Source of the DNA: Methylobacterium mesophilicum SR1.6/6 | Lineage (GTDB): Bacteria > Pseudomonadota > Alphaproteobacteria > Rhizobiales > Beijerinckiaceae | Assembly: GCF_000364445.2 (NCBI RefSeq) | Contig: NZ_CP043538.1 | Location: forward strand, 1,185,612 to 1,249,611 | Reading direction: 5' to 3' | Length of the DNA stretch: 64,000 bases | In this document: piece by piece, positions 35,340 to 44,900 of the stretch | Layout: each line of letters starts with the position of its first letter | Position numbering within the stretch: position 1 is the stretch's first letter | The notes under the pieces: generated by a model | Told to the model about the DNA's origin: nothing | Databases searched by the model: none | Seen by the model: the letters and a program-made list of their open reading frames with translations, nothing else | Made by a program: the position numbers and the translations under genes

Positions 35340-35485
35340 GCTCCACAACCTGCGGGCGGTTGTTCACGGCGTTGCAGGTGTCCAAGTCACTCCCGTGGGA
35401 TCACGATGGCGTCGTGGTTCTGCAGCCCTCCCAAGGGCGTTTCCTCCCAAGACTTCGGGCCGCTCCTTCGGGAGTGGCCTTTTTT
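35340..35485 (+). ncRNA. Candidate trans-acting small RNA with CCTCCC motifs
   Basis: Ends in a perfect 9-bp stem with a TTCG tetraloop and six T's. Just before it lie two anti-ribosome-site motifs: CCCTCCC near 35426 and TTTCCTCCC near 35441. Twin CCTCCC motifs followed by a strong terminator are the hallmark of the alphaproteobacterial alpha-r14/suhB (MmgR) small RNA family. No reading frame explains the terminator. The 5' end is a guess, set by a TACTTAT box at 35329-35335 and by an upstream hairpin (ACCTGC with GCAGGT). Confidence 0.5.
35458..35485 (+). terminator. Rho-independent terminator
   Basis: Stem 35458-35466 with 35471-35479 (one G-T pair), loop TTCG, then six T's at 35480-35485. 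This is one of the cleanest terminators in the window, and no protein gene precedes it. Confidence 0.85.
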
Positions 35486-35687
35486 GTCGGCGCCTCTGCC
35501 CCTGGAGCCGTGCGGCCGCCCGAACCCCTCACAGTAGTCTCTGGCCCAGCCGAACCGGATCAGGGCCGAAGGCTGCGACCGGTCGATCGGGTGGAAACGC
35601 AGTGCGCGGGCCGGATCGGCACGGTGGCGGCGCTCTGCCACCGGGTGTGAAGACAGCGGAGCGGCCTGAGGCTGCCACGAGCGGCAG

Positions 35688-35872
35688 ATGGCCCTGTCCG
35701 GCCTTGGGCTCCGGGCCTTCCTGGCCGCGGCGATCCGAGCCTTCTGCCCGTCATCATCGCCTGCTGGAAAGGCCGCCCCATCGTCCCGCTTGCCCTGCTC
35801 AGCCTCGTGGTCTGCCCAGGTGCGCTGATCCCACCGCTGCGATTGCGACGACGACAGGGTCTCAAACTTTAA
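35688..35872 (+). pseudogene. Possible broken small membrane protein
   Basis: From the ATG at 35688 one frame reads MALSGLGLRAFLAAAIRAF. A neighbouring frame then gives LLPVIIACWKGRPIVPLALL and SLVVCPGALIPP to the TAA at 35872. The second part resembles the LPTIIA...R-P core of superinfection-immunity-type membrane proteins. One frame change is needed to join them. The likeness is from memory and the composition alone could mislead. The rest of 35486-35953 shows no gene. Confidence 0.3.
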
Positions 35873-35953
35873 TCTTCACGGGGGCCTGAACAATATTGCG
35901 TGCGATCTGGTTCAACCCATGACCGATCAATCCGATCTGTCGGAGGAAACACC

Positions 35954-36256
35954 ATGTCAATGAAGTCATTAACCGTAGCGGCTGCTCTCACGCTCGCGAT
36001 CTCGGGCGCCGCGATGGCGCAGACTGCTGCTGGCGGCGGTAGCGCCGAGGGCAACATGAATAGCCCCGGCTCGGTGAAGAGCAACTCCGAGAAGTCGATG
36101 CAGGGCAGCGGAAATGCGATGAGCACGGGTACGGTCGGCACGGGAACGGGTCCCGGCACAAGCGGTGGTCCGCCCGTCAGCACGCCCGGCGCAGCCGCCG
36201 GAAGCGGGTCGGGCAACGGTGCCACGGGCAGCGGTGCGGCCCCGAGCGGCAGATAA
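35954..36256 (+). CDS. Secreted Gly/Ser-rich low-complexity protein
   Basis: A 100-residue protein with a signal peptide (MSMKSLTVAAALTLAISGAAMAQ). The mature part is nearly all Gly, Ser, Thr, Ala, Asn and Pro (GTGTGPGTSGGPPVSTPGAA), so it is probably disordered. The ribosome site GGAGGAAA is excellent. Similar proteins are frequent in Methylobacterium and of unknown use. Upstream, TGAAC-N17-GTT resembles an EcfG promoter with one mismatch; this is weak. Confidence 0.7.
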   Translation: MSMKSLTVAAALTLAISGAAMAQTAAGGGSAEGNMNSPGSVKSNSEKSMQGSGNAMSTGTVGTGTGPGTSGGPPVSTPGAAAGSGSGNGATGSGAAPSGR

Positions 36257-36262
36257 GGACCT

Positions 36263-36288
36263 GCCCCGCGGTCATGAAACCGCGGGGC
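36263..36288. terminator. Hairpin between convergent genes
   Basis: A perfect 10-bp GC-rich inverted repeat (36263-36272 with 36279-36288) and 6-base loop, seven bases after the secreted protein's stop and before the end of the convergent catalase gene. It lacks T-runs and probably serves both directions. Confidence 0.6.
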
Positions 36289-36311
36289 TCCCATAAACAG
36301 CGACGCGAGAC

Positions 36312-37226
36312 TTAACGACCCTTCTTGTAGAGCTTGCTCGCGATCTCGAAGATCTCCTCGGGCGCGTAGTTCGGCGCGAAAGCACCGTAATTGCCATCCA
36401 GCTCGGGGATCTTCCCACCCTCGGGGAGACCGTCGACCACCTCCAGGTTTCCGGGCGGATCGCCCGGCAGGGCGACCTCGTCGTTGGACCAGACACCCGC
36501 CGCTTCCTTGTAGTCGTCGGGGCTGAATCTGTAGAGGCGCCGGTGCGAGCCCTCCTGAAGGTACTTCTGACATTCCGGGATCTTGTCGAGGACGATGTTC
36601 GGGGTGGGCAGCATCTTCTCGATCTCGACGCCGGTCAGCTTCTTGAGCGCCAGCGCGTAGGCGTGGGCGTGAACCGAACCACGCACCAGGAGATAGCCGC
36701 AGACCTCGCGACCCGTCGGATCCTTGAGGGTCTCATAGACACGCAATTTGTGCAGGCGGGCGCCGCACTCCAGGTGGAAGTTGTGCAGCAGGTCGATGAT
36801 GATGTTGCCGGTCGTCGTGACCATGTCGACGTTCCACGACTGAGCATTGGAGTTGACGGGCGTCGCGCCCCCACCGTTGCTGAGGAAACTGCCGGCCAGC
36901 CGGATGTCCTGCATGTCGTGGAAGGGCGCCTTCGAGACGTCGACTTCCTCGGTGTCGTCGCCCGGGCCGTTGTTCAGCATGGCAATGCCCGTCGAGACCA
37001 GCTCGACATGCCCAAGCTCCTCCGCGAAGATGCTGGAGACGAGGCTGTAGAACGGGCGCAGCTTCGACTTGTTGCGGAAGTTGAAGCTCTGGAACATGTA
37101 GTTCCCGAGCGTCGACATCTCGCCGTACTTGCCGCCGAGCAGCTCCTGCAGGGCAGCCGCCGCGTTCGGGTCTGGCTTCTTCGGCTGTGGCAGTTCGGCC
37201 TGAAGGCGATCGAGCTTCATGAACAT
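36312..37226 (-). CDS. Manganese (non-heme) catalase
   Basis: A 304-residue di-manganese catalase that splits hydrogen peroxide. Likely metal ligands are E36 (KYGEMSTLGNY), E70 and H73 (AEELGHVEL), E153 (HLECGARL) and a His in VRGSVHAHAY (near 186). The N-terminal consensus LQELLGGKYGEM is intact. The C-terminal tail (about residues 240-304) is shorter and differs from spore-coat relatives. The ATG at 37226 is preceded by GGAG; MKLDRL two codons on is possible. No regulator lies next to it, but the gene fits an oxidative-stress role. Confidence 0.93.
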   Translation of the reverse strand: MFMKLDRLQAELPQPKKPDPNAAAALQELLGGKYGEMSTLGNYMFQSFNFRNKSKLRPFYSLVSSIFAEELGHVELVSTGIAMLNNGPGDDTEEVDVSKAPFHDMQDIRLAGSFLSNGGGATPVNSNAQSWNVDMVTTTGNIIIDLLHNFHLECGARLHKLRVYETLKDPTGREVCGYLLVRGSVHAHAYALALKKLTGVEIEKMLPTPNIVLDKIPECQKYLQEGSHRRLYRFSPDDYKEAAGVWSNDEVALPGDPPGNLEVVDGLPEGGKIPELDGNYGAFAPNYAPEEIFEIASKLYKKGR

Positions 37227-37790
37227 GCGAGGCAGCTCCGTCCGCGCGGGATGCGCATGAGGGCATCTTTCTGCAGGGTCGATCGTTCCTCCGCGCTTCG
37301 CGAGATCGGCCACAAAGAGGCTGGCCGGGATCGCGCGCGATGCGCGGCGCCAGGAAGGCTACAGTCACGGCTGTCGCGGTGCCTCACGCAGATAGCCCGA
37401 TGATCGCACGCGATCCGCTGATCGACGCCCGCGACCGTATTGGCTTAACCGTGACTGCCGTGGTCAGCATGACGCCAGCGCGGTCGCCTCGCTGCCAAGC
37501 TCGCTGAGCCGGGAACACCGCCGCTCGCCCATGCACGCTCGGACAGACGCTCCCGGGCGGGCTCAACGATCGCGCGGAGGCCCGCCTCGGCACCGATTGG
37601 TCCGTCGACCCTCCGGCGTGCAGGAGAAACCCGGGGATCACGTGAGGTGCGTTCTTGCTCCTAATTCACCTTAATCACCGCTATTAACCAATTGATAAAA
37701 CTCATTAACAAATCGTTGGCACGAAGCTCCGACTTGTGAGGGAATACGTAGACGGGCCGGTGGTCCGCCACGACGTCCTCCGAGGTCATC
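37227..37790. other. Intergenic region with CtrA-like sites
   Basis: A 564-base gap between the divergent catalase and the broken gene at 37791. An AT-rich block at 37660-37725 has two imperfect CtrA patterns: TTAA-N7-ATAA at 37684-37698 and TTAA-N7-TTGG at 37705-37719. The 13-mer AACGATTTGTTAA is shared, in opposite orientation, with the perfect site at 32339. No gene is supported. Confidence 0.45.
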
Positions 37791-38150
37791 ATGGTTCAGG
37801 TCACCGCGCTTGAGCGTCCTCCGCGCCGGGGTCGGCGCACGCTTGCCGGTCTGGCTGCGCCACTGCTCCTCCTCGCGGGGACAGGTCCAGCAAGCGCCCA
37901 CGTGAAGTGGTTCTGCGCCTACGATGTGGCCGGGCAGCCGCAGGGCCTCGAGCAGGTGCTGTGCCCGGACTTCGAGTGGCTGACCGGTCTCGCCCTGGTC
38001 TGCCTGATGGCGGGCTGCCTGGCTCGCGCAGGTCCAAGCTGTAGGGGCGGCCCATGCATCACTCCGGCTGTCGACCGGCCGAGTGAATCAGCCTCCCAGC
38101 GCCGCGTGAACCCCACCAAGCCGACTCAGCCCAAACCGAAAACGCTCTAA
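37791..38150 (+). pseudogene. Truncated membrane protein
   Basis: A 119-residue frame. The start has a basic N-terminus, a signal-like helix (TLAGLAAPLLLLAGTGPASA), then HVKWFCAYDVAGQPQGLEQV and a membrane helix (FEWLTGLALVCLMAGCLA). The HVKWF...WL-G-L pattern begins a family of multi-helix membrane proteins of about 350-400 residues in alphaproteobacteria, as I recall. Here the reading turns into low-complexity charged sequence after the second helix, as expected of a gene cut off by deletion or frameshift. It could still be expressed as a short protein. Confidence 0.5.
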
Positions 38151-38643
38151 AGCGTTGAAAACAACCGTCGGAGCGGCATTCGTCATGTTCGAACGAGCGG
38201 CAGCCGCAGGCGACGACGGCCCGCATGCGGCAGGCTTCTCGCCTTCTGACCGGGGCGCACTCACGGTCCGGTTTGTATGCGGTCCACGGGGGGCAGGCGC
38301 TCCAGCGGGACGCTCGCCAAGTTTGAATCGCGAGGCCCTGACGCGGCATTGCCGGCAAGATGCCGGGTGATGGCTCCGCGCGTGCCGACCACCAGCCGAA
38401 AGTGGCCGCGGAGGACGCAGGCCTGACCGGCGGCAGCCGTCCAGGCGATGCAGATCGTGGACCGGGGCGAGGGATGCCGCCGCCTTCAAGCCTCGCGCCG
38501 CACCGGGAAACTCCGGCCGAGGCAGCGTCTCCGGAACGACCCGCGACGGGAACTCGCTGTGAACTGTAGGTGTAAACCGTTTTGAAGATTGCCCTGGGGC
38601 TTCCGGTTCTGAGCCTCCGGTACAGGCTCGACCCCTGAATGAT
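38151..38643. other. Intergenic region, no gene seen
   Basis: A 493-base gap up to tRNA-Pro. Open frames are short and lack starts or recognisable sequence. It may include the lost part of the truncated membrane-protein gene, but I could not trace it. Confidence 0.4.
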
Positions 38644-38721
38644 TGGTCGGAGTGGCGGGATTCGAACCCACGACCCCTAGTCCCCCAGACTAGTGCGCTA
38701 ACCGGGCTGCGCTACACTCCG
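38644..38721 (-). tRNA. tRNA-Pro (anticodon GGG)
   Basis: A minus-strand cloverleaf. The acceptor is CGGAGTG with CACTCCG, the anticodon stem CTAGT/ACTAG holds loop CTGGGGG with anticodon GGG, and the T arm contains GTTCGAATC. The discriminator is A and CCA is encoded at 38646-38644. It marks the right edge of the accessory stretch and is complete, with no sign of insertion in it. Confidence 0.96.
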
Positions 38722-38852
38722 ACGCCGCAAGGGCCCGGGGCTCTTAGCCGTCGCGCCGCGCCTGTGCAACCCCCGTGATCGGGCCCGATGCGCTGGCTAT
38801 GCCGGGCGCAGGTCGCTACGGGGAATCTCCGCAGCCGCCCCTCTTGAGGATC

Positions 38853-40148
38853 ATGACAGACCGACCGATCGCCTTCGATCTCACGCGCCTCGTCACGCGC
38901 CTGCGGCATCCGAGTCCCTCCGGGATCGACCGGGTCGACCTCGCCTACGCGCGCGCCTTCCTGGGCCGGCCGGGCCTCGGCTTCGGTATCGTCTCCACGG
39001 CATATGGTCCCCGCGTCCTTCAGCGCGAGCAGGCGCTCGCGATCGTCGAGGCCGTGGCCGCCGGCTGGGTCGAGGATCGGCAGGCGGCTTCGGATCCGAT
39101 CTTCCACCGCCTCGCGGCGCGCTGCGGCGATCCGGCGGGAGCGGGGTCAATTCCGAGCGGGACGCGGGATCCGGCGCAGCGGATCGGTTCCTCAGAGCGG
39201 CGACGGATCCAGGCGCGGACGGCGGCCGACATCGCCCTGCGCGGCCGCCCGATCACCGCCCTGCCGCGCGACGCGCTCTATCTCCACACCTCACACCTGC
39301 GCCTCGACAATCCGGGCCGGTTCGACTGGCTCTATACGCGGCGGGACGTGCGCGCCGCATTCTTCGTCCACGACCTCATCCCGATCACCCATCCCGAATA
39401 TGGAAGAGCCGGGGAGGCCGACCGCCACAGGGCGCGCATGCGCACGATCGGCCGTCATGCGGCCGCGATCCTGGTGAACTCGGCCGATACAGGCCGGACC
39501 ACCCTGGACCACCTCGCCGCCGACGGGTTTGGACGGCCGCCGGTGGCGGTCGGCCATCTCGGCGTCGAGGACGCCTTTGGGCGCGCCGGACCCCGCTTCC
39601 GCCCCGACCGACCGACCTTCCTGGTCTGCGGGACGATCGAATCGCGCAAGAACCACCTGCTCCTGTTCCAGATCTGGCGGCGGCTCGCCGAGCGCCACGG
39701 CGCCGCCACCCCCCGCCTCGTCGTGGTCGGGCGCCGGGGCTGGGAGGCCGAGAGCGCCATCGATATGCTCGAACGCTGCCCAGGCGTCCGTGCCCACACG
39801 GTCGAGGTCACGGGGCTGTCCACCCACGGCCTCGCTGCCCTCATGCGCAGCTGCACCGCCCTGCTGATGCCCTCCTTCGCCGAGGGCTACGGGATACCCG
39901 TGGTGGAGGCCGCGGCCTGCGGACTGCCGGTGGTCGCCTCGGATCTTCCGGTCCACCGGGAGATCGCCGAAGGATTCGCCCTGTTCCGCGATCCGCTGGA
40001 TGGTCCGGGCTGGCTGGAGGCCATCGAGGCTCTGGCCCATCCAGCGTCGCCTCTCGGAGCCGAGCTGGCCAGGCGGCTCGACGGGTATGCGCCGCCCGAC
40101 TGGAAGGCCCATTTCGCGGCCGTCGAGCCCGTTCTGGCCGCGCTCTGA
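38853..40148 (+). CDS. Glycosyltransferase family 4 protein
   Basis: A 431-residue GT-B enzyme. The C-terminal half carries the nucleotide-sugar site: FLVCGTIESRKNHLLLFQIW near residue 255, then the EX7E motif FAEGYGIPVVEAAACGLPVV and a final EIAEGFALF. The N-terminal half (FDLTRLVTRLRHPSPSGIDRV) fits acceptor-binding domains of mannosyl- or glucosyltransferases for surface polysaccharide. The ATG at 38853 follows GAGG. No other polysaccharide gene is adjacent, so its product is unknown. Confidence 0.87.
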   Translation: MTDRPIAFDLTRLVTRLRHPSPSGIDRVDLAYARAFLGRPGLGFGIVSTAYGPRVLQREQALAIVEAVAAGWVEDRQAASDPIFHRLAARCGDPAGAGSIPSGTRDPAQRIGSSERRRIQARTAADIALRGRPITALPRDALYLHTSHLRLDNPGRFDWLYTRRDVRAAFFVHDLIPITHPEYGRAGEADRHRARMRTIGRHAAAILVNSADTGRTTLDHLAADGFGRPPVAVGHLGVEDAFGRAGPRFRPDRPTFLVCGTIESRKNHLLLFQIWRRLAERHGAATPRLVVVGRRGWEAESAIDMLERCPGVRAHTVEVTGLSTHGLAALMRSCTALLMPSFAEGYGIPVVEAAACGLPVVASDLPVHREIAEGFALFRDPLDGPGWLEAIEALAHPASPLGAELARRLDGYAPPDWKAHFAAVEPVLAAL

Positions 40149-40266
40149 ACCGGGCTGTCATCCGTTCTGCCCGCCGTCATCAAGTTGCGCCTCTCCGGCC
40201 TGACGCATAAGGAAACTCGTCAGTCCTCAGGCTTGGCGAAGGCCGGGCGGAACGGAGAACCTGCCG

Positions 40267-40587
40267 ATGCGGGTAGTCGACCTCGATCGGGATACGATCA
40301 AGCACGGGCTCAGCGATGGCTCGATGCTGGTCATCGATGTCCGAGAGCCTCATGAATATGCGGCTGGACACATCCCGGGTGCCGTTTCCCATCCGCTGTC
40401 GGCATTTGATCCCGAGGCCGTGGCGGCGCTCGTGGCCGAGGATGGACGGCGGCCTGTCTTCTCATGCGCGTCCGGCGTCCGGTCGGTCCATGCGCTGATG
40501 GCCGTGCAGAACGCCGGTCTCGATATCGTCGAGCATTACAAAGGCGGCTTCAAGGACTGGTACAGCGCAGGCGAGACGGTCGAGTAG
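40267..40587 (+). CDS. Rhodanese-like sulfurtransferase
   Basis: A 106-residue single rhodanese domain. The CH2A motif VIDVREPHEYAAGHIPGA lies near residues 22-39, and the active-site loop is C67-A-S-G-V-R, so the catalytic Cys is present. It probably carries sulfane sulfur in the cytoplasm. The acceptor is not evident from its neighbours. Confidence 0.88.
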   Translation: MRVVDLDRDTIKHGLSDGSMLVIDVREPHEYAAGHIPGAVSHPLSAFDPEAVAALVAEDGRRPVFSCASGVRSVHALMAVQNAGLDIVEHYKGGFKDWYSAGETVE

Positions 40588-40732
40588 CCTCGCGGATCAA
40601 TTCGGCTCAGGGAGCCGTGATGTGCGCTCGCGCACAAGCAACAGCGTTTCCCGCAGGTTAGGGCGCACCTGCGGCGGAACAATCGTCAAGCTCGGCACGA
40701 CCGGCGGGTCGGCCAACGGACAGCAGGACCCG

Positions 40733-41887
40733 ATGCGCAGCCGGCTTCCCAGCCTTCTCACCGTGCTCTCAGCCCTGGCCGCCGGCCTCGTGGCCGGACC
40801 GCTCGCGGCGCCCGCCCGGGCTCAGGCACCGGGCGGCCCGCCGCCCAAGGTGACCGTGGCCAAGCCCGTGGTGCGACAGATCGTCGAGCAGGACCAGTAC
40901 ACGGGCCGCTTCGACGCGATCGAGTACGTCGAAGTCCGCGCCCGCGTCACCGGTTACCTGGAGAAGATCAACTTCATCGACGGCCAGACGGTGAAGAAGG
41001 GCGAGACCCTGTTCATCATTGATCGCCGGCCCTACAAGGCGGCGCTGGAGCAGGCCCAGGCAGCGCTCGCATCCGCCAAGGCGCGTCAGTCCTTCTCGCA
41101 GACGGATCTCGAGCGCGCGCAGACGCTCTCTCGCAGCGGTAACATCTCCGAGCAGGTCACCGACCAGCGCCGGCAGGCCTCGCTGACCGCACAGGCCGAC
41201 GTCGACAGCGCCCAGGCGGCTCTCAACAATGCCCAGCTGAACTATGACTTCAGCGAGGTGAAGGCGCCGATCAACGGCCGCATCAGCCGGCGGCTAGTGA
41301 CCGAGGGCAACATCGTCAGTGCCGACCAGACGATGCTGACCACGATCGTGTCGCTCGACCCGATCTACTTCAGCTTCACCGTCGACGAGAAATCGTTTCT
41401 GAAATACCAGAACAGCCTCGGCATCGGGATGGGTCAGACCCAGCAGGGCAAGGGCGTGCCGATCTCGATCGCGCTCTCCGGCGAGGCGAAGCCGACCCGC
41501 AAGGGCACCCTCGATTTCGTCGACAACCGGGTCGACAACGCCACCGGCACGATCCTGCTGCGGGCCACGGTCCCCAATGCCGACCTGTTCATCAAGCCCG
41601 GCCTGTTCGGCATCGTCGCGATGCCGGCGACCAAGCCGTATCAGGGCGTGCTGATCCCCGACGAGGCGGTCGCCGCCAACCAGGACAAGCGGATCGTCTA
41701 CCTGCTCGGGCCCGACAACGTGATCCAGCAGAAGGATGTGGTGCTGGGCCCGAAGGTCGACGGCTACCGGGTGATCCAGTCCGGGCTGAAGGGTGACGAG
41801 ACCCTGGTGGTCAACGGCATCTCCCGGATCCGGCCCGGCGCCAAGGTGACGCCGGAGACCATCGAGCTGCCTCCGAGCAAGACGTGA
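40733..41887 (+). CDS. RND efflux periplasmic adaptor (membrane-fusion protein)
   Basis: A 384-residue HlyD/AcrA-like adaptor. A signal peptide (to PARAQA) is followed by a barrel and lipoyl region (YVEVRARVTGYLEKINFIDGQTVKKGETLF), an alpha-helical hairpin (about residues 110-170) and a return lipoyl half (VKAPINGRISRRLVTEG). Barrel and membrane-proximal parts close the protein. It is the first gene of a two-gene operon with the pump 107 bases downstream. No outer-membrane TolC-type gene is present, so one is borrowed from elsewhere. No lipoprotein Cys is visible. The start is the ATG that opens the signal peptide. Confidence 0.93.
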   Translation: MRSRLPSLLTVLSALAAGLVAGPLAAPARAQAPGGPPPKVTVAKPVVRQIVEQDQYTGRFDAIEYVEVRARVTGYLEKINFIDGQTVKKGETLFIIDRRPYKAALEQAQAALASAKARQSFSQTDLERAQTLSRSGNISEQVTDQRRQASLTAQADVDSAQAALNNAQLNYDFSEVKAPINGRISRRLVTEGNIVSADQTMLTTIVSLDPIYFSFTVDEKSFLKYQNSLGIGMGQTQQGKGVPISIALSGEAKPTRKGTLDFVDNRVDNATGTILLRATVPNADLFIKPGLFGIVAMPATKPYQGVLIPDEAVAANQDKRIVYLLGPDNVIQQKDVVLGPKVDGYRVIQSGLKGDETLVVNGISRIRPGAKVTPETIELPPSKT

Positions 41888-41994
41888 GCCCGAGCGGCTC
41901 ACCGAGACCGCTTCCGAGCGCGCCGCGCGGCGCGCCCCGCACCGACGACGCAGGGCCCCGGCCGGGAGACCGGCGGGCCTCAGAGGTTTGACCG

Positions 41995-44900
41995 ATGCGT
42001 TTCGCCCATTTCTTCGTCGACAGGCCGATCTTCGCGTCCGTCACGTCGATCGTGTTCCTGATCCTCGGCTTCGTGGCCTACGAGAGCCTGCCGGTCTCGC
42101 AGTATCCCGAGATCGTGCCGCCGACCGTGACGGTGCGCGCCTCCTATCCGGGCGCCAACGCCGAGACCGTGGCCGCCACGATCGCGACGCCGATCGAGCA
42201 GGAGGTCAACGGCGTCGACAACATGCTGTACATGACGTCGTTGTCGACCAACGACGGCAACATGCTGCTGACCGTGACCTTCAAGGTCGGCACCAACCTC
42301 GATATCGCCAACGTGCTGGTGCAGAACCGGCTCTCGGTGGCGCAGCCGCGTCTGCCGCCGGACGTGCGCAACCTCGGCGTCACGGTGCGCAAGGCCTCGC
42401 CCGACCTGATGCTGGTCGTGCACCTGCTCTCGCCGAACAAGACCTACGATCAGAACTACCTCGCCAACTACATCTACCTGAACATCCGCGACGAGCTGCT
42501 GCGCCTCGACGGCGTCGGCGACATCACGATCTTCGGCGGCAACGAGTACGCCGAGCGCATCTGGGTCGACCCGAACAAGCTCGCGGCCTACGGACTCTCG
42601 GTCACCGACGTCACCTCGGCCCTGCAGGAGCAGAACGTCCAGGTGGCGGCGGGTCAGCTCAACGGCCCGCCTGCGGCCAAGAACGAGGCGTTCCAGCTCG
42701 TCGTGCAGTCGCAGGCGCGCTTCAAGACGCCCGAGCAGTTTGCCGAAGTGATCATCAAGGCGCAGGACGGGCGCCTCGTCCGGGTCAAGGACATCGCCCG
42801 CGTCGAGATGGGCCAGAAGGACTACACGACCAATTCCTACCTGAACGAGACTCCCGCGGTGGGCATCGGCGCGTTCCAGCGGCCCGGCACCAACGCCCTC
42901 GACGCCGCGGCGTCGGTCAAGAAGGTCATGGAGGAGGTCAAGAAGAACTTCCCGCCGGACGTCGAGTACCGCATCGCCTACAACCCGACGGAGTTCATCG
43001 AGGAGTCGATCCACGAGGTCTACAAGACCCTGTTCGAGGCGGTCGGCCTCGTGGTCATCGTGGTGCTGGTGTTCCTGCAGAGCTGGCGCACCGCGATCAT
43101 CCCGGTCATCGCAATTCCGGTGTCGCTCATCGGCACGTTCGCCGCGATGGCGGGTTTCGGCTTCTCGCTCAATAACCTGACTTTGTTCGGTTTGGTGCTC
43201 GCCATCGGCATCGTGGTCGACGACGCGATCGTGGTGGTGGAGAACGTCGAGCGCAACATGGCCGAGGGCCTGTCGCCGGGTGATGCCGCGCACAAGACCA
43301 TGGACGAGGTCGGCGGCGCGGTCATCGCCATCGCGCTGGTGCTCGCCGCGGTGTTCGTGCCGACCGCGTTCATCCCGGGCATCTCGGGCCAGTTCTACAA
43401 GCAGTTCGCGCTGACCATCGCGGCTTCGACGCTGATCTCGGCCTTCAACTCGCTGACCCTGTCGCCGGCGCTCTGCAAGCTGCTTCTGGTGCCGCACCAC
43501 GCCCGGAAGGAGCCGAAATTCTTCCTGACGCGGTTCGTGAACTGGCTGGCGAACGGCTTCAACCGCGCCTTCGACGCAACCTCGAACGCCTATGGACGGA
43601 CCATCCGCGTCCTGACCGGCGGCGTCGTAGGCATCGGCGTGATGCTTCTGGTCTACGCGGCGGTGATCGCCGGCACGCTGCACCTCGCGCAGACGACGCC
43701 GACAGGCTTCATCCCCGACCAGGACCAGGGCTACCTGATCGGCGTGGTCCAGCTGCCATCTGGCTCGTCCCTCGACCGCACCACGGACGTCATCCTGCGC
43801 GCCGCCAAGCAGGCGCGCACGGTCGACGGCGTGGCCAACGCGGTGATCATCGCGGGCTTCGACGGCGCGACCTTCACCAACACGACCAATGCCGGCGTGA
43901 TGTTCCTGACGCTCAAGGGCGCGAAGGAGCGGGCCACGCAGGGGCGGAGCGCTGCCGTCATCACCGGCGACGTGCTGAAGGCGACCTCCGACATCCAGGA
44001 GGCGCGGGTCATCGTCATCCCGCCGCCGCCCGTCCGCGGCCTCGGCAACGGCGGCGGCTTCAAGATGCAGATCGAGAGCCGGCAGTCGTCGGATATCGGC
44101 CCGCTCATGGCCGCGGCCGGCGAGGTGATCGGTCAGGCCAACCAGAGCGCGGACGTGCAGCGGGTCTTCACGACCTTCGACAACTCGACGCCGCAGCTCT
44201 TCCTCGACATCGACCGCACCATCGCGCGGATGCTGAACGTGCCGCTGGCCAACGTGTTCTCGTCGGTCCAGGCGGATCTCGGCGGCACCTACGTGAACGA
44301 CTTCAACACCCTCGGCCGTATCTATCAGGTGCGTCTGCAGGGCGACGCGGCGTTCCGCACGTCGATCCAGGACATCTCGCAGATCAAGGTGCGCTCCTCG
44401 ACTGGCGCACTGGTGCCGATGGGCACGCTCGCCTCGGTGCGCGACGTGACCGGTCCGCAGATCGTGCAGCGGTTCAACCTGTACTACTCGGTGCCGGTGC
44501 AGGGCGTGGCCAAGCCCGGCATCTCCACCGGTCAGGCGCTGGACGCCATGGAGCAGATCGCCAAGAAGGCGCTGCCCGAGGGCTACTCCTACGACTGGAC
44601 CGAGATCGCCTACCAGCAGAAGGCCGCGAGCGGCACCGCGGGCGCCGTCTTCGCGCTGGGCGTGCTGCTGGTCTTCCTGGTGCTGGCCGCGCAGTACGAG
44701 TCCTGGGCGCTGCCGCTGGCGATCTTGCTGGTGGTGCCGACCGGCGTGCTGGCGGCGCTCGCGGGCGTGCAGCTCCGCGGCCAGGACAACAACATCCTGA
44801 CGCAGATCGGCCTGATCGTGCTCATCGGCTTGGCTGCCAAGAACGCGATCCTGATCGTCGAGTTCGCCCACGACATCGAGCAGCGGGAGCATCGCGGCCC

